This document shows positions 1 to 8,562 of a stretch of 64,000 bases of DNA, piece after piece. The position numbers were made by a program, and so were the translations under genes. Every line of letters begins with the position of its first letter. The stretch's first letter is position 1. This DNA comes from JAJZGK01 sp035538795 (GTDB lineage Bacteria > Pseudomonadota > Alphaproteobacteria > Rhodospirillales > Magnetospirillaceae). Location of the stretch: contig DATLJS010000029.1 in the NCBI GenBank assembly GCA_035538795.1, positions 1 through 64,000 on the forward strand, written 5' to 3'. The notes under the pieces were generated by a model. The model was given only the letters and a program-made list of their open reading frames with translations. It had not been told where the DNA came from and made no database searches.

Positions 1-906
1 CTTCAGGTTCCCGCCTTCAGCCAGGCGAGCGAGCACGTCCCCGATTTCGACGATGCCTACCGCTTCGACCACGACACGACTCTCGCAATCCTCGCCGGCT
101 TCGCCTTCAATCGACGCGTGATGATCTGCGGCTATCACGGCACCGGCAAATCCACCCACATCGAGCAGGTTGCGGCACGCCTGAATTGGCCGCTGATCCG
201 CGTCAATCTCGACAGCCACATCAGCCGCATCGATCTGGTCGGCAAGGACGCGATCGTGCTGCGCGACAATAAGCAGGTGACCGAATTCCGCGAAGGCCTG
301 TTGCCGTGGGCATTGCAGCATCCGGTTGGCCTTTGCTTTGACGAGTACGACGCCGGCCGGCCGGACGTCATGTTCGTAATCCAGCGGGTGCTCGAGGTCG
401 AGGGCAAGCTCACCCTGCTCGACCAAAACCGGGTGATCAGGCCGCATTCGGCGTTCCGGCTGTTCTCGACCGCGAACACCGTGGGCCTTGGCGACACCAC
501 CGGTCTCTATCACGGCACCCAGCAGATCAACCAGGGCCAGATGGACCGCTGGAACATCGTCGCCACCCTGAATTACCTCGAACACGACGCCGAGGTGAAC
601 ATTGTTCTGGCCAAGCGCCCCGAGCTGGCCGGAGCCCACGGCAAGGACACCGTCGCCAAGATGGTGCGCGTCGCCGACCTGACCCGCACCGGCTTCATCA
701 ACGGCGACATCTCCACCGTCATGAGCCCGCGCACCGTGCTGACCTGGGCCGAAAACATCGGCATCTTCGGCGACATCGGCTTTGCGTTCCGCCTGACTTT
801 CCTCAACAAATGCGACGAGACCGAACGCCCGCTGGTCGCGGAATATTATCAGCGTTGCTTCGGCGCCGAATTGCCCGAGACCATGGCCCGGATCGTGGTG
901 GGCTGA
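1..906 (+). CDS. cobS: Cobaltochelatase subunit CobS (5' end outside window)
   Basis: The frame is open from base 1, so the start lies upstream; 301 residues are visible of a family that is usually about 330. CobS is the AAA+ ATPase that, with CobT and CobN, inserts cobalt into hydrogenobyrinic acid a,c-diamide in the aerobic cobalamin pathway in the cytoplasm. The Walker A motif GYHGTGKST (visible residues 44-52) and a Walker B-like FDEYD (about 113-117) are present. The conserved family segment around NLDSHISRIDL lies between them. cobT follows after 7 bases on the same strand, the usual cobST pair. No cobN is visible in the window. Confidence 0.95.
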   Translation, partial: LQVPAFSQASEHVPDFDDAYRFDHDTTLAILAGFAFNRRVMICGYHGTGKSTHIEQVAARLNWPLIRVNLDSHISRIDLVGKDAIVLRDNKQVTEFREGLLPWALQHPVGLCFDEYDAGRPDVMFVIQRVLEVEGKLTLLDQNRVIRPHSAFRLFSTANTVGLGDTTGLYHGTQQINQGQMDRWNIVATLNYLEHDAEVNIVLAKRPELAGAHGKDTVAKMVRVADLTRTGFINGDISTVMSPRTVLTWAENIGIFGDIGFAFRLTFLNKCDETERPLVAEYYQRCFGAELPETMARIVVG

Positions 907-913
907 TCCGGTC

Positions 914-2809
914 ATGGAGCGCGGCGACAACGAACGGCATGCTGGCATAGAGCGGGCGGAATCTCCGACCGAGCTGGCCAAGCGCGCCACCACGGCGGCT
1001 TTGCGCGCCGTGGCCGGGCGCGGCGACATCGCCGTGAATTTCGGCGTCGGCCCGGCCGGCGTGCGGGGCGACCATGCCCGCCTGCCGGTGCCGCCGCGCC
1101 AGATGACCATGGACGACCTGATCCGCCTGCGCGGCGCCTCGGACGCCGTGGCCTGCCGTCTGCGTTTCCTGGACGAAGGCATCCACAACCGGCGTATGCC
1201 GCTGAGCCAGGAAGCCCGCGACATCTACAACGCCGTCGCCCAGGCCCGCGTCGAAGCCTTGGGCGGACGCATGATGTCCGGCGTCGCCGTCAATCTGTCC
1301 CAGGCGCTGGAAGTCCGCTATCAGTCCGAAGGCTATGCCGGCGTCACCCGGCAGGAACAGGTACCGCTGTCGGAGGCCGTCCGCTTGATCGCCCGCCAGC
1401 ATTTTACCGGCGAGGCTCCGCCGCCCTCGGCCCGGTCCGCCGTCGCCTTGTGGCAGGAGCATGTGGAACGCAAAGCCGGCTCGCAGCTGTCGCGCCTGGA
1501 AAGCGTGCTTGGCAATCAGGAGGCCTTCGACAAAATCCTGCGGGAAATCATCGCCCTGCTCGATATCGAACAAATGGAGCAGGAGCCGCCCGAGGAAGAA
1601 GAGTCCGAACAGGACAGCCAGGACGCGCAAGGCGCCGAATCCGGCCCGCAGGAGCAGTCCAAATCCAGCGAGAACGGTTCCAGCCAATCGGAAGGCGGCG
1701 ATCAGGGCGTCATGGGCGACGCCGAAAGCATGGGCGCCCAGGAAGGCGAAGAACAGGACGGCGAAGGCATGAAGGTGCCGGGCCACGGCTCCGAGGAGGC
1801 CGGCGGGCCCTCACGTCATCGTTCGGGGCACAACTCCCGCAATCAGCAGCCGGGGGAAAAGCCCTATACCCCTTATACCTTGGCCTTCGACCAGATCGTC
1901 GACGCCGCCGAATTGTGCGACCCCGAGGAACTGGCCCATCTGCGCCACCAGTTGGACCAGCAGCTGACCCATCTCCAGGGCGTGGTCAGCAAGCTTGCCA
2001 ACCGCCTGCAACGCCGCCTGATGGCCAAACAGACCCGGTCCTGGGAATTCGACCTGGAGGAAGGCTTGCTGGACGCCGGGCGGCTGGCCCGCGTGGTCAC
2101 CAACCCGACCCAAAGCCTGTCGTTCAAACTGGAAAAAGACACCGATTTCCGCGACACCGTGGTGGCGCTGCTGATCGACAATTCCGGCTCCATGCGCGGA
2201 CGTCCCATCTCGGTGGCGGCCATGAGCGCCGACATCCTGGCCCGCACCCTGGAACGCTGCGGCGTGAAGGTCGAGATCCTGGGCTTCACGACCAAGGCGT
2301 GGAAGGGCGGGCAGGCCCGCGAAAAGTGGGTGGCCGACGGCAAGCCGGCCCAGCCCGGACGCCTGAACGATCTGCGCCACATCATCTACAAGGCCGCCGA
2401 CACGCCTTGGCGCCGCGCCCGCAAGAATCTGGGCCTGATGCTGCGCGAAGGCATCCTGAAGGAAAACATCGACGGCGAAGCCCTGAAATGGGCCCACGAC
2501 CGGCTGGCCGCCCGGCCGGAGCAGCGGCGCATCCTGATGGTTATTTCCGACGGCGCGCCGGTGGACGATTCCACCTTGTCGGTCAATCCCGGCAGCTATC
2601 TGGAACGGCATCTGCGCGACATCATCGGCTGGATCGAAGACCGCACGCCGGTCGAACTGGTCGCCATCGGCATCGGCCACGACGTTACCCGCTATTACCG
2701 CCGCGCCGTCACCATCATGGACGCCGAAGATCTTGGCGGCACCATGATGGCGCAGCTGACGGACCTGTTTGACAGCGAAGTGGGCGGCGTCAAGCGCCGG
2801 GTGCGGTAG
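914..2809 (+). CDS. cobT: Cobaltochelatase subunit CobT
   Basis: This 631-residue protein is the second AAA-type chelatase subunit, which forms a ring complex with CobS and drives CobN-dependent cobalt insertion. The C-terminal third is a von Willebrand factor A domain with the MIDAS motif DNSGSM at about residues 422-427. The middle (about 217-300) is a strongly acidic Glu/Gln/Ser-rich linker, typical of CobT and BchD-type subunits. The ATG lies 7 bases after the cobS stop, consistent with one transcript. Length and domain order are normal for the family. Confidence 0.95.
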   Translation: MERGDNERHAGIERAESPTELAKRATTAALRAVAGRGDIAVNFGVGPAGVRGDHARLPVPPRQMTMDDLIRLRGASDAVACRLRFLDEGIHNRRMPLSQEARDIYNAVAQARVEALGGRMMSGVAVNLSQALEVRYQSEGYAGVTRQEQVPLSEAVRLIARQHFTGEAPPPSARSAVALWQEHVERKAGSQLSRLESVLGNQEAFDKILREIIALLDIEQMEQEPPEEEESEQDSQDAQGAESGPQEQSKSSENGSSQSEGGDQGVMGDAESMGAQEGEEQDGEGMKVPGHGSEEAGGPSRHRSGHNSRNQQPGEKPYTPYTLAFDQIVDAAELCDPEELAHLRHQLDQQLTHLQGVVSKLANRLQRRLMAKQTRSWEFDLEEGLLDAGRLARVVTNPTQSLSFKLEKDTDFRDTVVALLIDNSGSMRGRPISVAAMSADILARTLERCGVKVEILGFTTKAWKGGQAREKWVADGKPAQPGRLNDLRHIIYKAADTPWRRARKNLGLMLREGILKENIDGEALKWAHDRLAARPEQRRILMVISDGAPVDDSTLSVNPGSYLERHLRDIIGWIEDRTPVELVAIGIGHDVTRYYRRAVTIMDAEDLGGTMMAQLTDLFDSEVGGVKRRVR

Positions 2810-2836
2810 GTTTCATCGCTCCCACCGCACCGCCGC

Positions 2837-3871
2837 CTATACCAGGGGCGGGTTCAATCGCGCGAAACCGTCCTGACGCCGGTACGGAGAATGGGGATAC
2901 GGCGCCGTCACTTCGCTGGCGGCATTGAGCACCGCCATCTGTTGGGGCGACAAGGTCCACCCGACGGCCCCAAGGTTCTGGCGCAACTGCTCCTCGTTAC
3001 GGGCTCCGATGATCACCGAAGAAACGGTCGGCCTCCCCAGCAGCCAGTTCAGCGCAATCTGCGGTACGGTCTTCCCGGTTTCCTCGGCGATGACGTCCAG
3101 GGCGTCCACCACCCGATAGAGCCGCTCCTCCTCGACCGGGGGCGCGAAGACAGCGGTTTCATGCAGACGGCTGCCGGCCGGCAACGGCAAGCCTCGCCGG
3201 ACCTTGCCCGTCAGCCGCCCCCAGCCGAGAGGGCTCCACACCAAGGCACCAATCCCCTGGTCCGCCGCCAACGGCATCAGATCCCATTCGTAGTCCCGTC
3301 CCACCAGCGAATAATAAACCTGATGGGCCACATATCGCGGCCAGCCGTAACGATCGGCTGCGGCCAGGGACTTCATCACCTGCCAGCCCGCGAAATTAGA
3401 CACCCCGACATACCGGACCTTGCCCGAGCGTACCAATTGATCGAGGGTCGACAGCACTTCCTCGACCGGCGTTCCGGCGTCGAAGGCGTGAAGTTGCAAC
3501 ACGTCGATGGCATCGGTCCCCAACCGGGTCAGCGCCTCTTCGACGCCGCGGATCAAACGCGACCGCGACGACCCGGCGTCATTGGGACCGTCGCCCATGG
3601 GCAGGCTGAGTTTGGTGGAAATCAGCACCTCGCTACGGCGGCCCCGGATCGCTTCGCCCAGCACGCTCTCGGAGGCACCGTTGGAATAGACATCCGCCGT
3701 GTCGAACAGATTCACCCCGGCCTCCAGGCAAATGTCGACCAGACGCCGGGCTTCCTTGGCGTCGCTGTTGCCCCAGGCTCCGAACAGCGGGCCGCTGCCG
3801 CCAAATGTTCCCGCCCCGAAACTCAGCACCGGAACCTTGAGCCCAGAGGCTCCAAGACGACGATATTCCAT
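2837..3871 (-). CDS. Aldo/keto reductase
   Basis: A 344-residue NADPH-dependent aldo/keto reductase of the group related to the Kv-beta/YghZ/Tas proteins. The catalytic tetrad is visible as Asp57 and Tyr62 in FDTADVYS, Lys87 in STKLS and His128 in LQLHAFD. The C-terminal part carries the coenzyme-binding SSVIIGARNEEQL segment. An AAAGGG sequence precedes the ATG. It lies 33 bases downstream of an MFS exporter on the same strand and is probably co-transcribed with it, under the divergent LysR regulator. The physiological substrate cannot be told from sequence. Confidence 0.9.
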   Translation of the reverse strand: MEYRRLGASGLKVPVLSFGAGTFGGSGPLFGAWGNSDAKEARRLVDICLEAGVNLFDTADVYSNGASESVLGEAIRGRRSEVLISTKLSLPMGDGPNDAGSSRSRLIRGVEEALTRLGTDAIDVLQLHAFDAGTPVEEVLSTLDQLVRSGKVRYVGVSNFAGWQVMKSLAAADRYGWPRYVAHQVYYSLVGRDYEWDLMPLAADQGIGALVWSPLGWGRLTGKVRRGLPLPAGSRLHETAVFAPPVEEERLYRVVDALDVIAEETGKTVPQIALNWLLGRPTVSSVIIGARNEEQLRQNLGAVGWTLSPQQMAVLNAASEVTAPYPHSPYRRQDGFARLNPPLV

Positions 3872-3904
3872 GTATTTACCCTTTGCAGAGATGAGATTGA
3901 AACC

Positions 3905-5074
3905 TCAGGCGGCGGAAGAGGCGGCCGACCTGACCTCGGCGCGAATGGCCACCAGGGCCGTCAAGATCGCCCCCAGCGGGAACAAGGCGGAAACCAGGGG
4001 TACCAGACCAAGACCCGGCCCGTGATCGATCACGGCTCCGCCAGCCCAGGCGCCGATGGCGTTGCCCAGATTGAAGGCGGCAATGTTGAAACTGGAGGCC
4101 AGGCTTTGACCGGCGCCATCCGCTTTGGACAACACCCACATTTGCAGGGGCGCGACGGTGGCGAACCCGGCCCCGCCCAACAGGCCGACGAACAGAACGG
4201 CGGCGGTTCGGCTATGCAGGGCAACCGCCATCAAAGCCAAGGCCAGTCCGAGAACCGCCAGACTTCCGAGGACCGTCGCCACCAGATTACGGTCGGCCAG
4301 CTTGCCGCCCAGCAGATTGCCGACGATCAGACCGCCGCCGAAGACCAGCAGGATCGGCGACACCGCCCCTTCGGAAAAACCGGTGATGCGGGTCAGCATC
4401 GGCGCGATGTAGGTGAAGACGGCGAAGACTCCGGCGAAGCCCAGCACCGTGGTCGCCAGTCCCAGCAGGACCGGCCCCCGGCTGATGGCCCGCAGGTCGG
4501 CCCGCCAGTCGGAAATCTCGGCGTCGACCTGTTCCAGCGGCACCAGGGCGGCGATAATGGCCAAAGCCGCCACGCCCACCAAACTCACGGCCCAGAAGGT
4601 GGCCCGCCAGCCATATTCCTGCCCCAGCCAGGTGCCGAACGGCACGCCCAGAATATTGGCGACGGTCAGGCCGGTGAACATCACGGCGATGGCCGAAGCC
4701 TTGCGGTCCTCATCCACCAGGCTGGTGGCCACCACCGAACCGACGCCGAAAAAGGTTCCGTGAGCCAAGGCCGTCAGCACCCGCGCCGCCATCAGGAATT
4801 CATAGGACGGAGCCAGGGCGCAGGCGGCGTTGCCGATCGTGAAGATGGCCATCAGACCGACCAGAACCCGCTTGCGCGGCCAGCGGGTGGTCAGCGCCGT
4901 CAGCAGCGGCGCGCCGGCCACCACGCCCAAAGCATAGCCGGAAATCAAAAGCCCGGCCGAGGCGATGGTGACGCTCAGTTCGGCGCTCACCTCCAGCAGC
5001 AGGCCCATGATGACGAATTCGGTGACGCCGATGCCAAAGGCTCCGGCGGTCAATGCGTAAAGTGCCAACGGCAT
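3905..5074 (-). CDS. MFS transporter, AraJ/YdhP-like drug:H+ antiporter family
   Basis: A 389-residue inner-membrane protein with about twelve hydrophobic segments. The N-terminus (ALTAGAFGIGVTEFVIMG) and the loop with TRWPRKRVLVG (motif A region of major facilitators) place it in the DHA1 family with AraJ, YdhP and CmlA-like exporters. Family knowledge suggests proton-driven efflux of a small molecule; the substrate is unknown. It is divergent from a LysR gene with a dyad between them and is followed by an aldo/keto reductase, a common arrangement for an inducible detoxification unit. Confidence 0.9.
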   Translation of the reverse strand: MPLALYALTAGAFGIGVTEFVIMGLLLEVSAELSVTIASAGLLISGYALGVVAGAPLLTALTTRWPRKRVLVGLMAIFTIGNAACALAPSYEFLMAARVLTALAHGTFFGVGSVVATSLVDEDRKASAIAVMFTGLTVANILGVPFGTWLGQEYGWRATFWAVSLVGVAALAIIAALVPLEQVDAEISDWRADLRAISRGPVLLGLATTVLGFAGVFAVFTYIAPMLTRITGFSEGAVSPILLVFGGGLIVGNLLGGKLADRNLVATVLGSLAVLGLALALMAVALHSRTAAVLFVGLLGGAGFATVAPLQMWVLSKADGAGQSLASSFNIAAFNLGNAIGAWAGGAVIDHGPGLGLVPLVSALFPLGAILTALVAIRAEVRSAASSAA

Positions 5075-5133
5075 GATCTGTCTCGGCTTTGCGGAAAAGA
5101 TTGCGATGGCGAAAACTTAGAGATTGGCCCGAT

Positions 5134-5164
5134 GATGATGTAGACTGTCATCAGGAACATCATC
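5134..5164. promoter_or_regulatory. Inverted repeat in the MFS / LysR divergent promoter region
   Basis: GATGATGT (5134-5141) and ACATCATC (5157-5164) form a perfect 8-bp dyad with a 15-base spacer between the divergent MFS and LysR starts. LysR proteins normally bind such partial dyads in the shared promoter and regulate themselves and the divergent gene. Assignment to this regulator is inference from position. Confidence 0.5.
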
Positions 5165-5181
5165 TGTGAGATGAAGTCACA

Positions 5182-6093
5182 ATGAGCCGACTCGACGTCA
5201 ACCGCTCCGGGGAAATGGAAGTTTTCGTCCGCGCTGTCGAACTTGGCGGTTTTTCCCATGCCGCCCGCGCTTTCCGCATGACCCCGTCGGCGGTCAGCAA
5301 GCTGATCTCGCGGCTGGAAGCCCGACTGGGTGCGCGCCTGCTGACCCGCTCGACCCGCAAACTGCTGCTGACCCCCGAGGGCAGCGCCTTCTATGAACGC
5401 GCCATTCGCATTCTCGCCGAATTGGACGAAGCCGAACGCAACGCCGCCGGCGGCGAAAGGGTCAGCGGCCGCATCCGCATCAACACCAGCGCATCTTACG
5501 CCATCCATGTTCTCGGCAAGGCGCTGCCGGACTTTCTCGCGCTTTACCCGGACGTCGCCGTCGACATCGTGCAGACCGACGCCGTGATCGATCTTCTGGC
5601 CGAACGCACCGACGTCGCCGTGCGGGCCGGCCCACTGAAAAGCTCCAGCCTGATCGCCCGCAAGCTGGGAGAATCGCCGATGGTCATCGTCGCCGCCCCG
5701 GCTTATCTGGATCGTTACAGCACGCCGGCCACCCCCGCCGATCTGGAACGGCATCGCCGTATGGGTTTCTGCTATGCCCGCGCCGTCGAAGGCTGGCCGT
5801 TGCGGAACCCTCTCACGGGTGAAATCTCCGTTCTGTCCATGGTGAACACGGTTCAGGCCAATGACGGCGAGGGATTGCGCCATCTGACCCTGAACGGCAA
5901 CGGCATCGCCCGGCTGGCCGCTTTCACGGTGCGGGCGGACATTGCCGCTGGACGGCTGGTGCCGCTGATGGAAGAAATGAATCCCGGCGACGGGGAGTTT
6001 TTCCACGCCATCTATGTCGGCCAGAACGGCCCGCTGCCGTCGCGCATCCGCGCCATGCTGGATTTTCTGTCCGAGCGCGGGCAGGTCGCCTGA
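5182..6093 (+). CDS. LysR-family transcriptional regulator
   Basis: A 303-residue cytoplasmic DNA-binding protein. Residues about 10-65 form the winged HTH (VELGGFSHAARAFRMTPSAV, then LEARLGARLLTRSTRK). The remainder is the two-lobed effector-binding domain. The sequence is close to the CrgA/AaeR-type subgroup that often controls divergently encoded exporters or reductases. It is transcribed away from the MFS exporter. The ribosome binding site is weak, so the exact start is less certain than the identity. Confidence 0.92.
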   Translation: MSRLDVNRSGEMEVFVRAVELGGFSHAARAFRMTPSAVSKLISRLEARLGARLLTRSTRKLLLTPEGSAFYERAIRILAELDEAERNAAGGERVSGRIRINTSASYAIHVLGKALPDFLALYPDVAVDIVQTDAVIDLLAERTDVAVRAGPLKSSSLIARKLGESPMVIVAAPAYLDRYSTPATPADLERHRRMGFCYARAVEGWPLRNPLTGEISVLSMVNTVQANDGEGLRHLTLNGNGIARLAAFTVRADIAAGRLVPLMEEMNPGDGEFFHAIYVGQNGPLPSRIRAMLDFLSERGQVA

Positions 6094-6097
6094 GACA

Positions 6098-7789
6098 TCA
6101 GGCTTCGCGCACGCCTTTCAGGAAGGCCGTCACCGTCTGCTTGAGGGTGCCGGCTTCGTCGGCCAGGGATTGCGCGGCGGCCAGAACCTGACGGGCGGCG
6201 ACGCCGGTTTCGGCGGCGGCGTGGCTGACACCGTGGATATTTTCCGAAACGGCCTGGGTCGCCCCGGACGCCTGCTGCACATTGCGGGCGATTTCCGAGG
6301 TGGCCGCCGATTGCTCCTCGACCGATTGGGCGATGGTGGAAGCGATGCCGTCCACATCCCCGATACGCTGAACGATGACGGCGATGGCCGAAACCGCATC
6401 GTGGGTAGCGGTCTGCACGGCGCCGATCTGAGCGGCGATGTCGCCGGTCGCCCGCGCCGTCTGATTGGCCAGATTTTTCACCTCGCCCGCCACCACCGCG
6501 AACCCTTTGCCGGCCTCTCCGGCGCGGGCGGCCTCGATGGTGGCGTTAAGGGCCAGCAGGTTGGTTTGGCTGGCGATATCGTTGATCAGATTGACCACTT
6601 CGCCGATGCGGACCGAGCTTTCCGCCAGCCCGCGCACGGTTTCATCCGCCCGCGCGGCCTGCGAAGCGGCGGCGTGGGTGGTCTGTCCGGCCTGTTCGAC
6701 CTGACGGCCGATCTCCAGGATCGAGGCCGACAGTTCCTCGGCGGCGGCGGCCACCGTCTCGACGCTGGCGGACGCCTCGGCTCCGGCGTCGGACACGGTC
6801 GCGGCTTGGCGGTTGGTTTGTTCGGCATTGGCCGACATGGCCTGGGCCGTGCTGTTCAACTGCGTCGATGCCGACAGCATGGTTTCCAAAAGATGGGTGA
6901 CGGTACCATCGAAATCGCAGGTCAAGCCGGCAATGACACCGGCCCGGCGTTCCCGCTCGGCCTGCTCGGCCCGCTGGGCTTCCTCCAGCCTGCGGTTCTG
7001 CGCGGCGTTTTCGCGGAACACCGCCAAGGCCCGGGCCATATCGCCCAGTTCCTTGGCTTCGTTCTCGGCGTCGGGAAGATCGAACATCAGATCGCCTTCG
7101 GCCAGACGGCCCATGCTGGAGATGGACGCTTTCAGCGGCAGGACGATACTCCGCCGGGCGATCAGCATGCTGGCCCCCGTCCCCGCCACCACGACCGCCA
7201 GCGTCAGCAGAATGATGGTCCGTAGCGTCGTCCAAGCCCCCTTGGTGAATTCCGCCTTCGGCATGCCGACATAGAGAATGCCCACCACCTTGCCGCCATC
7301 GTCCAAGATCGGGTCATAGGCGGTCATGTAAGGCTCACCCAGAATGTCCACCTCGCCGCGGAATTTCTCATGCCGCGTGAAAATGGCCTCGTAAGCCGCC
7401 GTCCGGGCCAGCTTGGTGCCGACCGCGCGCTTGCCGTCGCCGGCGACGACATTGGTCGCGACCCGCTCGTCGTCCATGAAAATGGTGCAGGTGCCGCCCA
7501 CCAGGGTCTTCAGCTGGTCGACCACGTCCGTGCTGCCGTTTAACGCCGCGTCGCCCACCAACAGCTTTCCATCGGCCAGACGGAAGGCCGAGCCCTTTTG
7601 CTTCAGCAGATTCCAGGCCACCCGCATATTGGCGTCCACCCGCTCGCGCGCCGCCTCGCGGGCGGAATCGAACAGCAGATCGGCCGTCAGAATGCAGGTC
7701 AGGATGCCCAATCCGACGATGCCCGACGCCATCAACGTGACGATGCGGGGAACCAATCCGATGCGACGAACACCAGCGAAGGCGGCCAT
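6098..7789 (-). CDS. Methyl-accepting chemotaxis protein with Cache input domain
   Basis: A transmembrane chemoreceptor of 563 residues from the chosen start. The ATG at 7789 is preceded by AGGAG at the right distance; the longer frame to 7810 lacks one. Order: TM1 (about 15-37), an extracytoplasmic single-Cache-like domain containing EPYMTAYDP and GKVVGILYVGMP, TM2 (about 190-212), HAMP, then a long signalling domain. The hairpin tip ASQTNLLALNATIEAARAGE is conserved, so it should couple to CheA/CheW. The ligand is not predictable; sCache_3-type domains often bind small organic acids. It is convergent with the LysR gene, separated by 4 bases. Confidence 0.93.
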   Translation of the reverse strand: MAAFAGVRRIGLVPRIVTLMASGIVGLGILTCILTADLLFDSAREAARERVDANMRVAWNLLKQKGSAFRLADGKLLVGDAALNGSTDVVDQLKTLVGGTCTIFMDDERVATNVVAGDGKRAVGTKLARTAAYEAIFTRHEKFRGEVDILGEPYMTAYDPILDDGGKVVGILYVGMPKAEFTKGAWTTLRTIILLTLAVVVAGTGASMLIARRSIVLPLKASISSMGRLAEGDLMFDLPDAENEAKELGDMARALAVFRENAAQNRRLEEAQRAEQAERERRAGVIAGLTCDFDGTVTHLLETMLSASTQLNSTAQAMSANAEQTNRQAATVSDAGAEASASVETVAAAAEELSASILEIGRQVEQAGQTTHAAASQAARADETVRGLAESSVRIGEVVNLINDIASQTNLLALNATIEAARAGEAGKGFAVVAGEVKNLANQTARATGDIAAQIGAVQTATHDAVSAIAVIVQRIGDVDGIASTIAQSVEEQSAATSEIARNVQQASGATQAVSENIHGVSHAAAETGVAARQVLAAAQSLADEAGTLKQTVTAFLKGVREA

Positions 7790-7998
7790 ATGCCCACTCC
7801 TCATACCCATATCTAAAGTGTGGGTAAACTCATACTAGAGGATAGGAGCAAAAAGATAGAAAAAACTGCCGGAACCACAATTTTAAGATCAATATTCCGC
7901 TGAAAAACCTTGTGAAATCCAAGACGACCGCTTGTTCTTGCATTGCTTATATGACCGTTGCTTCATATGAAGTCGGAAATTATCCGAAAGAGCGGGTT

Positions 7999-8562
7999 TC
8001 AGTTATTTTCTTCCGGTCGACCATCACCTTCATACCATTCCGGCCATTCCCGTTTGACCACCGGCCCCTTGGGGTCCAGGGCATGGCATGTGCCGAGAAT
8101 GCGCGGACGCTTTTCGCCGCGCAGCTCGTGTTTGACCAGCGGCGCCAGAGTCTGAAAAGCCGTAGTGGCCAGCGGCCCCATCATCTCGACGATGTGCGTG
8201 CAGCCGTCGACCCCGCCGAAGCGCGTGCGCAGTTCCTTCAGGAACCCCGGCCCCAAGGTTAGCCCCGCCAGCCCTGAAAAGGCCGGAGCGATGCTCGGGC
8301 AGATGGAGAAAGGCGCGTGTTCGGTCACCGCCTCGACCCTGTGGATGCGGTAGTGATCGTCGACGGTCAGGCGCACGAACATTTCGTGGATCGCCTCGCC
8401 CGCCGGAATCTCGCCGCCCCGGTCCTTGTTGGGAAAACCGTAGCTTTTCACGTCCAGCAGACGGCCTTCGATATCCCACATCCCGTCCTCGCGGCGATAG
8501 CCGTTCAGCTCGACGGTGCGGCGATGGATATGGTTGCGCGAAACCGGTGGTGAAAGCGGCAT
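7999..8562 (-). CDS. DUF2889 family protein
   Basis: A 187-residue soluble protein that I recognise as the DUF2889 family, function unknown. Typical segments are HRRTVELNGYRREDGMWDIEG near the start (shown only as a landmark in part), a central SICPSIAPAFSGL and a C-terminal CHALDPKGPVV. The start codon overlaps the stop of the CNNM/CorC gene by one base (TGATG), so it is the last gene of the aroK-aroB-corC operon and is translationally coupled. No signal peptide or membrane segment is seen. Confidence 0.8.
   Translation of the reverse strand: MPLSPPVSRNHIHRRTVELNGYRREDGMWDIEGRLLDVKSYGFPNKDRGGEIPAGEAIHEMFVRLTVDDHYRIHRVEAVTEHAPFSICPSIAPAFSGLAGLTLGPGFLKELRTRFGGVDGCTHIVEMMGPLATTAFQTLAPLVKHELRGEKRPRILGTCHALDPKGPVVKREWPEWYEGDGRPEENN

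Noticed and set aside
1450..2772. Long plus-strand frame of 440 residues inside cobT
   Set aside because: It is an out-of-frame shadow of cobT, Arg/Gly-rich as expected from GC-rich coding sequence read in the wrong frame.
2891..5143. 750-residue plus-strand frame opposite the reductase and MFS genes
   Set aside because: Antisense shadow; the minus-strand proteins have clear catalytic and membrane motifs, and this frame has none.
7811..7998. Small coding frames between the chemoreceptor and the DUF2889 gene
   Set aside because: Frames here (for example from 7912 or 7958) continue antisense into the DUF2889 gene and lack ribosome binding sites; the region is AT-richer and is more likely the chemoreceptor promoter.
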